Counted from the first letter of the stretch, positions 14,949 to 25,205 are shown. The stretch is 64,000 nucleotides of DNA from Heyndrickxia sporothermodurans (GCA_016756695.1 CP066701.1:4174001-4238000); one strand, 5' to 3'. Numbers and translations: made by a program. Notes: generated by a model from the sequence alone, not told the origin.

Positions 14949-17717
14949 TTAAGCGTTATAATAAAATTCTTTAACAACAGCAGCACATCTAGGACACAAT
15001 GTTGGATGTTCTTCAACTTTCCCAACATCAGGGGTAACAACCCAGCAGCGCTCGCAAGTTTCACCATCCGCTTTTTCAACCAAAATAGCGGCATGTTCAA
15101 GCTTCAGTGCTTGTTCTGGCGCATCTTCAACAGAACCGGCAATTTCAAATCCAGAAACAATAAATAATTGGTTCATGTTTTCTGAAATGGAATCTAATAA
15201 TTGTTTTGTTTTTTCATTTACAAATAAAGTAATTTTTGCAGTTAATGATTTTCCAATTACTTTTTCATTACGTGCCTCTTCTAAAGCTTTTAAAACGTCA
15301 TTACGAAGTTTTAAAAATTCTCCCCATTTGCTTTTCAGCTCATTTGCATTTGGTAAGTCACTGAATTCCGGCATATCTGTTAATTGGACGCTTTCTTCTG
15401 CCGTACCAGGAATATATGCCCATACTTCATCAGCTGTGTGAGGCAAGATTGGTGATAAGAGTTTCGTTAACGCTGTTAAACAATCATATAATACAGTTTG
15501 CATTGCACGTCGTTCAAAATTGTCTTTTGCTTCGATATATAAAACATCTTTTGCAAAATCTAAATAGAATGAACTTAAATCTAATGTACAGAAGTTATTG
15601 ACCGCATGATAAATACTTGAAAATTCATAGTTTTCGTATGCATCATGTGCATGTTTAATTAAATCATTCAATTTCACTAGCATATATTGATCAACTTCAC
15701 GTAAATCTTCGTAAGCAATTTTATCTGAAGAAGGATCAAAATCGGATAAATTCCCTAATAAGAAACGGAATGTGTTACGAATTTTGCGATAAACTTCTGA
15801 TACTTGTTTCAAAATGGCATCAGAGACACGAACATCCGCCTGATAATCAACAGAAGCAACCCATAAACGGATAATATCTGCCCCTAATTGATTGATTACT
15901 TTTCCTGGTAAAATTACATTTCCTAAAGACTTACTCATTTTACGTCCTTCACCATCAAGTGCGAACCCGTGGCTTAACACCCCTTTATACGGTGCTTTCC
16001 CCGTCACAGCTACAGCAGTTGTTAATGAAGAGTTGAACCAGCCACGATATTGGTCGGAACCTTCTAAATATAAATCTGCAGGGCGTTGTAAGTCATCACG
16101 CTCATATAATACTGCCTGATGAGAAGATCCCGAATCAAACCATACATCCATAATGTCATTTTCTTTCGTAAATTTACCATTTGGACTTCCCGGGTGAGTG
16201 AAGCCATCAGGTAATAATTCATTTACTTCTTTTTCAAACCAAACATTTGAACCATGTTCACGGAAAAGTTCTGAAACATGTTCAATTGTTTCGTCTGTAA
16301 TAATTGGTTCACCATTTTCCGCATAGAATACAGGAATTGGTACACCCCATGCACGCTGTCTAGAAATACACCAATCACCACGATCACGAACCATATTAAA
16401 CAGTCGGGTTTCTCCCCATGATGGAACCCATTTTACTTCTTTGATAGCTTCCAATAATGCAGGACGGAATTTATCAATTGAAGCAAACCATTGTGCCGTT
16501 GCCCGGAAAATTACCGGTTTTTTCGTTCTCCAGTCATGTGGATAAGAATGGGTAATAAAGCTTAATTTTAATAGCGCACCGACTTCTTCTAACTTTTCGG
16601 AGATTGGTTTATTTGCTTTATCGTAAAATAGCCCTTCAAATCCAGGTGCCTCTGCCGTCATGACACCTTTATCATCAACAGGACATAAAACGTCCAAACC
16701 ATATTTTTTCCCTACAAGAAAGTCATCTTCCCCATGTCCAGGCGCAGTATGAACACAACCCGTACCGGAATCTGTCGTAACATGTTCGCCTAACATAACT
16801 AATGAATCACGATCATAGAATGGATGTTTCGCTAAAATATATTCTAATTCTTTACCGAGAACCGTTTTAACAATTTGTGGTGAATTCCATTCTAAAACTT
16901 CGGATACTTCTTCAAGAAGCGCTTCAGCAACTAAATATTTTTCATTTGCTACATTTACAACTACATATTTTAGTTCCGGATGAACGGTAATTCCAAGGTT
17001 AGCGGGAATTGTCCAAGGTGTTGTTGTCCAAATGATAATTTTTGTTTCATTATCTAATACACCTTTTCCATCTTTTACTTCAAATGCTACATAAATAGAA
17101 GCTGAACGTTTATCTTGGTATTCTATTTCCGCTTCCGCTAAAGCCGATTCGCTTGACGGAGACCAGTAAACTGGTTTCAGTCCTTTATAAATATAGCCTT
17201 TCTTCGCCATTTCTCCGAAAACTTTAATTTGTTGTGCCTCATATTCAGGTTTTAATGTTAAATATGGATTTTCCCAATCACCACGAACACCTAAACGTTT
17301 AAATGCTGTCCGTTGATTATCTACTTGCTGATATGCATATTCAGCACATAATTGCCGGAATTCTGCGATTGTCATTTCTTTTCTTTTTACACCTTTATTC
17401 GTTAACGCCTGTTCAATTGGAAGACCATGTGTGTCCCAGCCAGGAACATATGGAGCTTGATAGCCGGTCATTGATTTGTAGCGGACGATAAAGTCTTTTA
17501 ATGTTTTATTTAATGCATGACCCATATGAAGATCTCCATTGGCATATGGTGGTCCATCGTGAAGAACAAAAAGCGGTCTGCCTTTAGTTTTGTCTTGAAC
17601 TTTTTGATAAATATTCATTTCTTCCCATTTTGCTTGGATTTCTGGTTCTCTTTTTGGGAGATTTCCACGCATCGGAAATTCTGTTTTTGGCATTAATAGC
17701 GTATCTTTATAATCCAT
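14949..17717 (-). CDS. ileS: Isoleucyl-tRNA synthetase
   Basis: Charges tRNA-Ile with isoleucine. A 922-residue class I synthetase: the HIGH motif appears as HMGH at residues 64-67 ([11 protein letters not shown]), KMSKSLGN lies about two-thirds along, the CP1 editing domain lies between them ([13 protein letters not shown]), and the C-terminal zinc ribbon is CERCWVV...LCPRCAAVV. The length equals that of B. subtilis IleS. It is controlled by a T-box leader upstream and ends at its own terminator. Confidence 0.98.
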   Translation of the reverse strand: MDYKDTLLMPKTEFPMRGNLPKREPEIQAKWEEMNIYQKVQDKTKGRPLFVLHDGPPYANGDLHMGHALNKTLKDFIVRYKSMTGYQAPYVPGWDTHGLPIEQALTNKGVKRKEMTIAEFRQLCAEYAYQQVDNQRTAFKRLGVRGDWENPYLTLKPEYEAQQIKVFGEMAKKGYIYKGLKPVYWSPSSESALAEAEIEYQDKRSASIYVAFEVKDGKGVLDNETKIIIWTTTPWTIPANLGITVHPELKYVVVNVANEKYLVAEALLEEVSEVLEWNSPQIVKTVLGKELEYILAKHPFYDRDSLVMLGEHVTTDSGTGCVHTAPGHGEDDFLVGKKYGLDVLCPVDDKGVMTAEAPGFEGLFYDKANKPISEKLEEVGALLKLSFITHSYPHDWRTKKPVIFRATAQWFASIDKFRPALLEAIKEVKWVPSWGETRLFNMVRDRGDWCISRQRAWGVPIPVFYAENGEPIITDETIEHVSELFREHGSNVWFEKEVNELLPDGFTHPGSPNGKFTKENDIMDVWFDSGSSHQAVLYERDDLQRPADLYLEGSDQYRGWFNSSLTTAVAVTGKAPYKGVLSHGFALDGEGRKMSKSLGNVILPGKVINQLGADIIRLWVASVDYQADVRVSDAILKQVSEVYRKIRNTFRFLLGNLSDFDPSSDKIAYEDLREVDQYMLVKLNDLIKHAHDAYENYEFSSIYHAVNNFCTLDLSSFYLDFAKDVLYIEAKDNFERRAMQTVLYDCLTALTKLLSPILPHTADEVWAYIPGTAEESVQLTDMPEFSDLPNANELKSKWGEFLKLRNDVLKALEEARNEKVIGKSLTAKITLFVNEKTKQLLDSISENMNQLFIVSGFEIAGSVEDAPEQALKLEHAAILVEKADGETCERCWVVTPDVGKVEEHPTLCPRCAAVVKEFYYNA

Positions 17718-17808
17718 GTCTTTTCCTCCTAATTATTTGACTCCGTTACAAGTTTAATGATTTCCTCTATTTATTGACAATTAACTAAGGTGCCATACAA
17801 ATAAATAG

Positions 17809-18073
17809 AAAAAGCCTTCTCATCCCTGGAAGGGACGAGAAGACTTTCCCGCGGTACCACCCTAATAGATATCATTAATGGATATCCACTTACACATTCG
17901 TATCGTGAATGAATCGCTTGTATCTACTTACCAACTTGATGTTCAATACAAGAACTCTAGGGTGATTTTCCAATTATTCGCTTATACCAAGCTTCCACTA
18001 TCCTTGGTTCGCTTATTATAATAAGACGTTGAACAATTGTACTGTCCCTGTCATCGTTTGTGTATATATTTGA
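17809..18073 (-). promoter_or_regulatory. T-box riboswitch of ileS (isoleucine specifier)
   Basis: Read on the minus strand, the leader contains a Stem I with ACCAAG...CTTGGT at its tip, then a probable specifier loop TGGAAAATCACCC in which ATC is an isoleucine codon. The T-box core AGGGTGGTACCGCGG (17849-17863) follows, then a terminator, GTCTTCTCGTCCC/GGGATGAGAAGGC plus T-run (17809-17846). Uncharged tRNA-Ile pairs with the specifier and the T-box bulge and favours the antiterminator. The exact specifier is my reading of the loop, not a fold. Confidence 0.92.
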
Positions 18074-18078
18074 TATAA

Positions 18079-18108
18079 ATTATATGTGATACAATTTCAT
18101 TTCGTCAA
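18079..18108 (-). promoter_or_regulatory. Sigma-A promoter for the ileS T-box transcript
   Basis: Minus strand: TTGACG (18103-18108), an 18-base spacer, TATAAT (18079-18084). It lies just downstream of the divIVA stop codon, so ileS is an independent transcription unit. Confidence 0.75.
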
Positions 18109-18117
18109 GATTCAAGA

Positions 18118-18624
18118 TTATTTAATTTCTTCTTCAATATTTAATTCTGTAGCATCGATATCAAATTCCATTAAATTATCCCAATCATCATTCTTAAGTA
18201 AATCTAATTGAGCTTCTATGAGCATTTTGAAACGAGTTCGAAATACTTTTGATTGCTTTTTAAGCTCTTCAATTTCTAAGGCAATTTTCCGAGCTTTTGA
18301 TAATGCTTCATTCACTATACGATCCGCATTTTTTTCAGATTCTCTAATAATCAGCTTTGCTTCTTTTTGTGCATTACCGCGGACTTCCTCCGCTGCTTCC
18401 TGGGCAACGACGATAGATTTATTTAATGTTTCTTCAATATTCGTAAAATGTCCTAGACGTTCATTTAGCGAAGAAAGCTTTTCTTCTAGTTCTTTCTTTT
18501 CACGTATAATCAGCTCGTAGTCTTTGATGACTTGATCAAGGAATTCGTTCACTTCATCTTCGTCATACCCGCGAAAGCCTTTACTAAATTCCTTATTATG
18601 TATATCCAATGGTGTTAAAGGCAT
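18118..18624 (-). CDS. divIVA: Cell-division/polarity protein DivIVA
   Basis: Binds curved membrane at septa and poles and recruits Min proteins and polar factors. The N-terminal lipid-binding module is clear (LTPLDIHNKEFSKGFRGYDE, residues 3-22), followed by a Glu/Lys-rich coiled coil over about residues 28-140. The 168-residue length fits DivIVA of Bacillus. It is the last gene of the ylmC-to-divIVA series, in the usual place upstream of ileS. Confidence 0.96.
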   Translation of the reverse strand: MPLTPLDIHNKEFSKGFRGYDEDEVNEFLDQVIKDYELIIREKKELEEKLSSLNERLGHFTNIEETLNKSIVVAQEAAEEVRGNAQKEAKLIIRESEKNADRIVNEALSKARKIALEIEELKKQSKVFRTRFKMLIEAQLDLLKNDDWDNLMEFDIDATELNIEEEIK

Positions 18625-18649
18625 CTTGCCACCTCCAGTAAGTTTTAAT

Positions 18650-18763
18650 CTTCCGCTTTTCTCTTATCCAGCTTCAGTGCCTAGCCCCTCGAGGTCAAAT
18701 AACCTAAACCAAATGAAGACAAAGCATTTGCTTGTCGGGGCTGACAGAGGCACTTCCGCTTTT
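18650..18763. repeat. Imperfect palindromic intergenic repeat between ylmH and divIVA
   Basis: On the minus strand the unit starts AAAAGCGGAAGTGCC and ends with AAAAGCGGAAG, so it has 10-base direct repeats at both edges. AGTGCC and AGCCCC pair with GGGGCT and GGCACT further on. An inner stem GACAAGCA/TGCTTTGTC also forms. It holds no gene. From memory, similar palindromic units are scattered in many Bacillus-type genomes; I could not check copy number here. Confidence 0.7.
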
Positions 18764-18819
18764 AACTTATTATACTTTTTTTCGACAGTTTGTGGGGATT
18801 TTCCTGCAAATTTATCAAA

Positions 18820-19596
18820 TTATTTCATTACGCCCACCAGTATTCGCCATTTTTCTTTTCTTGTTTGGCCATCAATGACAATAATTTTGCTTCTACCATA
18901 ACCTCTTGCCGAGATCATATCACCTTCATCACAAATAAACGAAGTTTGCTCAGTCATCCTCCAATTTACTTTTACTTGTCCATGTTGAATAAGTGTTTGG
19001 GCTTTCTGTCTGGAAATGTTATAAATTGATGATATAACAGCATCTAATCTTAAAGAGCTAACAGTTGTTTGTTGTTCATGCCATGTTTCACCTATTGAAA
19101 TCATTTCATTCATATTCATTTCCAATAATTCGATCGAAATTTTCCCGACCTGGCAAAATTCTAGTTTTATATAATCTTTTAATTCTTTAACAATGAAAAA
19201 TTGGATCCGATGACCACCGATAAGGATGTCCCCGAATTTTTCCCTTTTAACTCCTAAAGACATAAGGGTGCCAAGTACTTGACGGTGTGTAATCGTAACA
19301 AATTTACTAGGATATTTTATTTCAAATAAAGCAATTTGGAAGTCTTCGTCGGCGGGAGTATAATAATCGGGATAGAGTAGAACCCTTTTTCTTTCACAAA
19401 ACTCATGGCCTCCGAATACATGTACCCTCACCTGTTGTCCTATACCAATAATCGATTGAACAATATGAATTTGTCTCGGATCTAAAAAATCGGTTAGCTT
19501 TGGTGCATAACAGTCTTCAACATATTGTTTCCAATTGACAACTTGATCAATAAATTCTTTCTCTTCCGGTCTAAAATGTTGATAAATATTATCCAT
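18820..19596 (-). CDS. ylmH: YlmH, S4-domain RNA-binding protein
   Basis: A 258-residue protein with a C-terminal S4 RNA-binding domain (LRLDAVISSIYNISRQKAQT, then a strand-rich tail) and a longer N-terminal part unique to the YlmH family. B. subtilis YlmH has been linked to ribosome-associated quality control (alanine tailing), and the Streptococcus relative to division; which applies here is inference. The start at 19596 follows AGGGGAT and gives the family length; an extra 17 codons upstream look non-coding. It lies between ylmG and divIVA. Confidence 0.9.
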   Translation of the reverse strand: MDNIYQHFRPEEKEFIDQVVNWKQYVEDCYAPKLTDFLDPRQIHIVQSIIGIGQQVRVHVFGGHEFCERKRVLLYPDYYTPADEDFQIALFEIKYPSKFVTITHRQVLGTLMSLGVKREKFGDILIGGHRIQFFIVKELKDYIKLEFCQVGKISIELLEMNMNEMISIGETWHEQQTTVSSLRLDAVISSIYNISRQKAQTLIQHGQVKVNWRMTEQTSFICDEGDMISARGYGRSKIIVIDGQTRKEKWRILVGVMK

Positions 19597-19650
19597 AAAA
19601 TCCCCTAAAACGTTAATAGTCAAAAATAGATAAAGGTTCGTAGGCACTAC

Positions 19651-19911
19651 CTAAATAATCCAAAAATATAGTGCCCTTACCCCTCTTCCAGCAAGATTTA
19701 ACACAATAATAGCGATAATTGGTGAAAAATCAATCATTCCAAATGGTGGAATAATGCGACGAAATTGTTCTAAATACGGTTCACATATGCGTGCGAACAT
19801 TTGACCAATTGAAGATTGTTGCGCATTAAACCATGACATAAATATATAAATAATAATTATGTATGTATAAATCTCAATAGCTTTAATTAAAATTCCAAAC
19901 AAAATATCCAT
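19651..19911 (-). CDS. ylmG: YlmG/YggT-family membrane protein
   Basis: A small (86-residue) protein with two hydrophobic helices, the first at IYTYIIIIYIFMSWF and the second in FSPIIAIIVLNLAGRGVRAL, with the family's arginine-proline-rich link (FRRIIPPFG). Members sit in the membrane near the division machinery; the molecular role is unsettled. The ATG at 19911 is chosen; a GTG five codons earlier overlaps the sepF end. It is coupled to sepF and ylmH. Confidence 0.88.
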   Translation of the reverse strand: MDILFGILIKAIEIYTYIIIIYIFMSWFNAQQSSIGQMFARICEPYLEQFRRIIPPFGMIDFSPIIAIIVLNLAGRGVRALYFWII

Positions 19912-19916
19912 TCTAC

Positions 19917-20354
19917 TTAAGACCACCTCGAATCAAAATCATTTTGCTGAATTAAGTCAGTAATATTTCCCGAAACTTCTACATTATCTGGCGTACTCAA
20001 AAATATATCTGTTCCAATTCTTTGAATATCTCCACCAATAGCATAAACAGTTCCACTTAAAAAATCGATAATTCGTTTTGCTTGATCACGATCAATCCTT
20101 TGTAAATTCACAACTACTGCCCGTCTATTTTTTAAATGATCAGCAATTTCTTGTGCCTCGGCATAAACTCGTGGTTCAACCAATATAACTTTTGAAGATT
20201 TTTGAACACTTTGTAAGCTGACAACATTTTGCTTTTGTTGTTGCGTCTTTGGATACTGCTCAGGTTCCATTTCATTATCCAGCTTTTCGTCTTCAGTATA
20301 TTCATATTCATCATCCAATAAAAAAAATGATTTCAACTTCGTTTTCAATCCCAT
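19917..20354 (-). CDS. sepF: Cell-division protein SepF
   Basis: Bundles FtsZ filaments into rings and anchors them to membrane. A 145-residue DUF552 protein: an N-terminal amphipathic stretch ([13 protein letters not shown], membrane anchor), an acidic Gln-rich linker to about residue 50, then the globular core with [20 protein letters not shown] and [25 protein letters not shown] precedes the ATG. It is part of ylmD-ylmE-sepF-ylmG-ylmH. Confidence 0.95.
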   Translation of the reverse strand: MGLKTKLKSFFLLDDEYEYTEDEKLDNEMEPEQYPKTQQQKQNVVSLQSVQKSSKVILVEPRVYAEAQEIADHLKNRRAVVVNLQRIDRDQAKRIIDFLSGTVYAIGGDIQRIGTDIFLSTPDNVEVSGNITDLIQQNDFDSRWS

Positions 20355-20369
20355 ACGAACACCTCCATT

Positions 20370-21038
20370 TTATCCAACTAATGATGTACCTATTCTTACA
20401 AAAGTCGCCCCTTCTTCAATAGCAATTGTGTAGTCATTTGACATTCCCATAGATAATTCATTACATGGAGCATACTCAAGTTGTAAGGCTTGGACTTTAT
20501 TTTGCAATTCTTTTAATCCACGAAAGCACCGACGAATGCTTGCTTCATCCTCTGTTAAAGGTGCCATCGTCATTAATCCAACGACTTTTATTTTATTTAA
20601 ATTTTTTAAATTATGAATAAAACTTATCACATCTTCAGGATTAATACCATGTTTAGAATCTTCTCCAGAAACATTTACTTGAATGAAACAGGAGATTTGC
20701 TTTTCAGCCCTTTTATTAATTTCTTCCGCTAAAGACAGTCGATCAAGAGAATGAATGTACGCTACTTTATCAATAATATTTTTCACTTTGCGTGTTTGGA
20801 GAGTTCCAATAAAATGCCATATTGCACGTTCTTTAAGCGCATCCCACTTTTCAATTAAACCTGTGTCACGATTTTCACCTAAATTAACAATACCTGTTTC
20901 TACCGCTTCTTCCGCACGTTCAGTCGTTACATATTTAGTTACTGCAATAATAGTTACTTCATCAGGATTTCTCCCAGACTTTTTACATGCGATATCAATA
21001 TTTTCTTTAATAATTGAAAGATTTTCAGACACTTTCAT
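20370..21038 (-). CDS. ylmE: YggS/PLPBP-family pyridoxal-phosphate homeostasis protein
   Basis: Binds pyridoxal 5'-phosphate through Lys35 (IIAVTKYVT) in an alanine-racemase-like barrel. GLMTMAPL and [20 protein letters not shown] near the end are family signatures that form the phosphate site. The 222-residue length is typical. It is thought to balance vitamin B6 and amino acid pools rather than act as an enzyme. It overlaps ylmD by 4 bases. Confidence 0.93.
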   Translation of the reverse strand: MKVSENLSIIKENIDIACKKSGRNPDEVTIIAVTKYVTTERAEEAVETGIVNLGENRDTGLIEKWDALKERAIWHFIGTLQTRKVKNIIDKVAYIHSLDRLSLAEEINKRAEKQISCFIQVNVSGEDSKHGINPEDVISFIHNLKNLNKIKVVGLMTMAPLTEDEASIRRCFRGLKELQNKVQALQLEYAPCNELSMGMSNDYTIAIEEGATFVRIGTSLVG

Positions 21039-21862
21039 GAAGAAGCTCCTTTCAAACCAATAAAACTTAACATTCTTCCTGTTTTTCCATAATCACGTCG
21101 ATGTGAAAAAAATTCATCTTGATCACATCTTGTACAATAGTTCGTTAAATAAATATTTTCAGGGGGAATACCCGATAATTCAAGGATAAACTGATTCAAT
21201 TTTTTTAAATCTAGTTTAAACTGCCCTGGAGTTATTTCTTCATATGGCATTTCAATATTCGGTTTCATCCAGTTGTTTACTTTAGCAATTACCCGGTTAT
21301 CAACAACATAACAATCTTTGCAAATAGAAGGACCAATGACTGCTTGGATATGTTGTACAGCTATTCCTTCACTCGTCCATTTTTCCACCATTTTCTTACC
21401 GATCCCATCAACCGTACCTTTCCATCCTGCATGGGCAATACCAATCATATTATAGTCCGGAGCAAAAAAATAAAGAGGAACACAATCCGCAAAACACAGT
21501 GTTAGCAATGTATTTTTTTCTTCAGTATAAAGACCATCTGTATTTTGGAGACTACTTTCATAATCAAGAGCACCTTTTCCTGCTTCAGATTCGCCTACTT
21601 TCGCGATTCGACAACCGTGCGTTTGCTCCGCTCCAACCCAGCTATTAATATCGAAATCAAGCTTTGTAGATAATAACTGACGATTTTGCTGAACATCAGT
21701 TAATGCATCACCAACATGAAATCCACAATTTAACGTTTGAAATTCATTTTTACTCTTCCCGCCATTTTTCGTTGTAAATCCGGCAATTAAGTTTGAATTT
21801 AGTCGATTCCAGCTCTCTATAATAAAATATTCTTTTTCCTTTTTTTGAAATGGCTCAAACAT
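21035..21862 (-). CDS. ylmD: YlmD/YfiH-family purine nucleoside phosphorylase-like protein
   Basis: A 275-residue member of the LACC1/YfiH (Cu-oxidase_4) family. Metal or substrate ligands are in [13 protein letters not shown] and [12 protein letters not shown], and the family's C-terminal [17 protein letters not shown] is present. Homologues were named multicopper polyphenol oxidases but act on purine nucleosides; some edit peptidoglycan precursors. It starts the ylmD-ylmE-sepF-ylmG-ylmH unit and is separated from ylmC by a terminator. Confidence 0.9.
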   Translation of the reverse strand: MFEPFQKKEKEYFIIESWNRLNSNLIAGFTTKNGGKSKNEFQTLNCGFHVGDALTDVQQNRQLLSTKLDFDINSWVGAEQTHGCRIAKVGESEAGKGALDYESSLQNTDGLYTEEKNTLLTLCFADCVPLYFFAPDYNMIGIAHAGWKGTVDGIGKKMVEKWTSEGIAVQHIQAVIGPSICKDCYVVDNRVIAKVNNWMKPNIEMPYEEITPGQFKLDLKKLNQFILELSGIPPENIYLTNYCTRCDQDEFFSHRRDYGKTGRMLSFIGLKGASS

Positions 21863-21966
21863 ATATTTACTCCTATATTTTCCGAAAGATTCTTTTTAAT
21901 AGTGTATCATAAATTCAGCTTATGTTCATTTTATAATTCAGTTACATCTTAAATTAAAAAACTAAA

Positions 21967-22008
21967 AAAAAAAGAAGCTTATCCCTCCTTCAATTAGATA
22001 AGCTTGAT
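21967..22008 (-). terminator. Terminator downstream of ylmC
   Basis: Minus strand AAGCTTATC...GATAAGCTT followed by C and a run of about ten T's, immediately after ylmC. It insulates the sigG-ylmC side from ylmD. Confidence 0.88.
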
Positions 22009-22022
22009 AAATAAAGATATTA

Positions 22023-22298
22023 TTATTGTTTAGGTTCCTGTAATTGTTGTTGCATATAGTTTTGATCACGGAAACGAACTAATATTACATCCGCTCCGAT
22101 TTTGACAATATTGCTCCAAGGTATAATAAATTCTTCATCTTTTCCGAAAAAGCCAAAAACCTTTCCCGACCCACCTACAATAATACTATCAATTTTCCCG
22201 GTATCCAAATTTATATCTATATCTCCGATGTTTCCTAATTTCCGCCCGTCCGATATACTGACTACATCTTTTACTTGAAATTCTGAAATACGAACCAT
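22023..22298 (-). CDS. ylmC: YlmC/YmxH-family PRC-barrel protein
   Basis: A 91-residue PRC-barrel domain protein of the family found downstream of sporulation sigma factors. It starts MVRISEFQVKDVVSISDGRK and contains KVFGFFGKDEEFIIPWSNIVKIG, the typical core. Function is not established; PRC-barrels bind RNA or protein partners. The start at 22298 is supported by GGAGGGG 8 bases upstream; 14 upstream in-frame codons are unlikely to be coding. Confidence 0.88.
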   Translation of the reverse strand: MVRISEFQVKDVVSISDGRKLGNIGDIDINLDTGKIDSIIVGGSGKVFGFFGKDEEFIIPWSNIVKIGADVILVRFRDQNYMQQQLQEPKQ

Positions 22299-22417
22299 TG
22301 ATAACCCCTCCATCAAGTCATGGCTTATTAACAAGTGCACAAATTATAATACATGTATATGCATTGGAAGGACATTTTAAGAAGAAAACTATTGGATTCG
22401 TTATAGAAATAAATTAT

Positions 22418-22453
22418 GGACAAGTATCCTGTGAATTCCCAGGATACTTGTCC
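22418..22453 (-). terminator. Hairpin downstream of sigG
   Basis: A perfect 14-bp stem (GGACAAGTATCCTG with its complement) around an 8-base loop, starting a few bases after the sigG stop. The T-tract after it is weak (ATAATTTATTTC), so it may be a partial terminator or an mRNA-stabilising end. Confidence 0.7.
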
Positions 22454-22455
22454 AC

Positions 22456-23232
22456 CTATTGTATATTCTTATTCATTTGTTTAATTGCCGCTTTTTCTAA
22501 TCGAGATACTTGCGCTTGGGAAATACCAATTTCCTCCGCCACTTCCATTTGTGTTTTTCCTTGAAAGAAACGCTTACGAATAATCATTTTTTCGCGATCA
22601 TTTAATCTTCGCAACCCCTCTTGTAAAGCAATTTCTTCTACCCATTGTGTATCGCGGTTCTTTTCATCCCCAAGTTGGTCCATCACATAAATAGGGTCCC
22701 CTCCATCATTGTAAATAGGTTCAAACAATGATACAGGGTCTTGGATGGCATCTAATGCAAAAACAATTTCTTCATGGGGTACTTCCAATACTTTAGCAAT
22801 TTCTTCGGCTGTAGGTTCCCGTGAGGTTTTGCTCATTAGTTTCTCACGTACTTGGAGAGCTTTATAAGCTATATCACGAAGTGACCTTGAGACACGAATT
22901 GGATTATTATCACGCAAATATCTTCTTATTTCTCCTATAATCATCGGTACAGCATAAGTTGAAAATCTTACATTCTGACTTAAATCAAAATTATCAATAG
23001 ATTTCATAAGTCCAATACAACCGACCTGAAAGAGGTCATCGACATATTCACCACGGTTATTAAAGCGTTGGATTACACTTAATACGAGTCGTAAATTGCC
23101 GTTTACAAGTTTTTCTCTTGCATGTAAATCACCTTCATGCATTTTTTTCAATAATTCTCGCATCTCTTCGTTTTTTAGCACAGGAAGTTTAGATGTATCT
23201 ACCCCACAAATTTCTACTTTATTCCTCTTCAA
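22456..23232 (-). CDS. sigG: RNA polymerase sigma-G factor (late forespore)
   Basis: Directs late forespore transcription in sporulation. The N-terminal KVEICGVDTSKLPVLKNEEM is diagnostic for SigG against SigF. Region 2 (FQVGCIGLMKSIDNFDLSQN, then VRFSTYAVPMIIGEIRRYLR) and the region 4 helix-turn-helix (TQMEVAEEIGISQAQVSRLE) are complete. A TTG start 8 bases after GGAGGG gives 259 residues, as in B. subtilis. It follows sigE with a 142-base gap where its own forespore promoter would be expected; I could not assign that promoter confidently. Confidence 0.97.
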   Translation of the reverse strand: MKRNKVEICGVDTSKLPVLKNEEMRELLKKMHEGDLHAREKLVNGNLRLVLSVIQRFNNRGEYVDDLFQVGCIGLMKSIDNFDLSQNVRFSTYAVPMIIGEIRRYLRDNNPIRVSRSLRDIAYKALQVREKLMSKTSREPTAEEIAKVLEVPHEEIVFALDAIQDPVSLFEPIYNDGGDPIYVMDQLGDEKNRDTQWVEEIALQEGLRRLNDREKMIIRKRFFQGKTQMEVAEEIGISQAQVSRLEKAAIKQMNKNIQ

Positions 23233-23374
23233 GTCATTTCCCTCCTCATAGGAGCTGCTGTTCAAAATTAAGTATCTCCGCGGGTAGGAAAATTATGCAT
23301 GGGTAGAAATTTGAGTAAGGCCACTTCTTGGCAAAATTATTGATGCGAAAAGGTTTTATTTATAAAAAAATTTT

Positions 23375-24094
23375 TTAAACCATTTTATTAAACTCCTTTT
23401 TTAACCTTTTTATAATTCTTTTCTCTAATCGTGAGATATACGATTGTGAAATCCCTAGCATATCAGCTACATCCTTTTGTGTTTTCTCTTCTCCACCTTG
23501 CAAACCAAAGCGAAGTTCCATTATTTGCTTCTCTCTAGGTGTTAACTGATGTAATGCACTGAATAATAATTTTTTATCGACATTTGCTTCAAGATCCTTC
23601 GTGATAATATCCTCCTCTGTTCCAAGTACATCGGATAATAATAATTCATTACCGTCCCAATCAATATTAAGCGGTTCATCGAAAGATACTTCCGAACGAA
23701 TTTTATTATTTCGGCGCAAATACATTAATATTTCATTTTCAATACAACGGGATGCATAGGTTGCCAGTTTAATTTTTTTCTCAGGATTAAATGTATTTAC
23801 CGCTTTGATAAGACCAATTGTTCCAATGCTAATTAGGTCCTCAATATTTATACCTGTATTTTCAAACTTTCGGGCAATATAGACAACTAATCGTAAATTA
23901 CGCTCAATTAATAACGATCTTGCCGCCATATCACCTTTGGGAAGCTTCTCGATTAATACTTCCTCTTCTTCTTTCGTTAACGGTGGAGGAAGCGCCTCAC
24001 TTCCGCCTATATAATAAATCTCATCTGTTTTAATCCCCAGTTTAATTAAAATTTTGTACCAAAAATAGGATAACTTTATTCGAAAATTTTTCAC
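23375..24094 (-). CDS. sigE: Pro-sigma-E factor (early mother cell)
   Basis: Directs early mother-cell transcription. The 239-residue protein keeps the pro-sequence ([20 protein letters not shown], about residues 2-21) that holds it at the membrane until SpoIIGA cleaves it, then [14 protein letters not shown]. Region 2 ([20 protein letters not shown]) and region 4 ([20 protein letters not shown]) are near-identical to B. subtilis SigE. It is co-transcribed with spoIIGA, 66 bases downstream of it. Confidence 0.98.
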   Translation of the reverse strand: MKNFRIKLSYFWYKILIKLGIKTDEIYYIGGSEALPPPLTKEEEEVLIEKLPKGDMAARSLLIERNLRLVVYIARKFENTGINIEDLISIGTIGLIKAVNTFNPEKKIKLATYASRCIENEILMYLRRNNKIRSEVSFDEPLNIDWDGNELLLSDVLGTEEDIITKDLEANVDKKLLFSALHQLTPREKQIMELRFGLQGGEEKTQKDVADMLGISQSYISRLEKRIIKRLKKEFNKMV

Positions 24095-24160
24095 GTTTAG
24101 TCCCCCTTCTAAATGATTGATGTTAGGAGTATAGTAATAATACCTTATTTAATCTTTTCG

Positions 24161-25087
24161 TTACGATGCGGATTGTATTGGTATCCCAGTTAACATTTTT
24201 GGATGAACAATACATTGAAACATGTCATCACTTGATAAACGTTGATTTGTAAAAGAAATAAGCGCCTTCTTTACGATCCAACTTTCATATTCCTTCTCAA
24301 TAATCAAATTGTCTGGTTTATAAGCTAATAATAATTGGTTGCTTTTCCCGACGACTTTAGCTGGGATGAAACGGATTTTTTCACTCCATTCAGAAGGCAA
24401 TGTTGTCTTTCCTTGAAGAAATCGATCTGAATGATCAGTAATTTCCTTAATTTCTATCGGAAACTGATCTAATACATTCTGTATCGAAACAATCATTACC
24501 GGCTGTTTTGATAACGGGTCGTATAATTGGTTTCCACTATCAATTAGCCCCTTTAATTGCAAAGAGATTCCGTTTATTGTTATTTTCACGTCAACTAATT
24601 GATCATATTGAATATTCGCCATTTCAAAATCTTCAATTCTTTGTTTTGAAAAGTACCATGCGATCGGCAAACCAAAGAGGACGAATAGCCAGCTGATAGG
24701 ATCACCAAACCCTTTTACACTTGCAAGCAATACGGAATTTTTTAATTGAAAGTCAAAATGAATGAAATAATGGGTTCCGATTAACAATCCCCCAATCAAA
24801 AATGTAACAAAATAAAATGTTAAGAGGTTTGAAAAAAAATACTTAAAACGTTTAAAACCAAATGCGGAGTATACTATTAAAATGGAAAACGCTAATTTCA
24901 CTATTGGATGACCTGCATAAGAAGAAAATGGTGTAAGACTCATTACGATGAGTAAAGAGCCAATAAACCCTCCAATAAATATCCTCCATATAGAGGTCTG
25001 ACGTTTTAATATAATGGCTGTCAACCACAGAAGCATCGAATCAACAAGTAAGTTTAATAGCCATATAACGTCCATATAGACAACCAA
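24161..25087 (-). CDS. spoIIGA: Sporulation sigma-E processing peptidase SpoIIGA
   Basis: A membrane-embedded aspartic protease that activates pro-SigE when signalled by SpoIIR. About five hydrophobic segments fill residues 1-150. The soluble C-terminal domain holds the catalytic Asp183 in LKGLIDSGNQLYDP. The 308-residue length is one less than in B. subtilis. The start is TTG, 6-7 bases after GGGGGG. The gene lies behind a Spo0A-type promoter and directly before sigE. Confidence 0.96.
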   Translation of the reverse strand: MVVYMDVIWLLNLLVDSMLLWLTAIILKRQTSIWRIFIGGFIGSLLIVMSLTPFSSYAGHPIVKLAFSILIVYSAFGFKRFKYFFSNLLTFYFVTFLIGGLLIGTHYFIHFDFQLKNSVLLASVKGFGDPISWLFVLFGLPIAWYFSKQRIEDFEMANIQYDQLVDVKITINGISLQLKGLIDSGNQLYDPLSKQPVMIVSIQNVLDQFPIEIKEITDHSDRFLQGKTTLPSEWSEKIRFIPAKVVGKSNQLLLAYKPDNLIIEKEYESWIVKKALISFTNQRLSSDDMFQCIVHPKMLTGIPIQSAS

Positions 25088-25117
25088 TTATATCCCCCCA
25101 TTTGATGTGGTAGTTTG

Positions 25118-25205
25118 ATTGTATCGTACATACTCGTTAAAAGTGTGTCATTTTTTGTGCGTGAAATTAGAGAAGTTTTCAATGTTTATTACGAATTTTG
25201 TCAAA
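25118..25205 (-). promoter_or_regulatory. spoIIG promoter with 22-bp spacer and Spo0A box
   Basis: On the minus strand ATGACA (25146-25151) and TACAAT (25118-25123) are 22 bases apart. B. subtilis spoIIG is known for this same abnormal spacing, which makes the sigma-A promoter dependent on Spo0A~P. A perfect 0A box, TTTGTCAAA on the plus strand (25197-25205), lies about 46 bases upstream of the -35. The match in spacing and position supports the assignment. Confidence 0.75.

Noticed and set aside
23233-23374. Forespore (SigF/SigG) promoter in front of sigG
   Set aside because: GCAT-like boxes are present but no pair has clear -35/-10 spacing; left unassigned.
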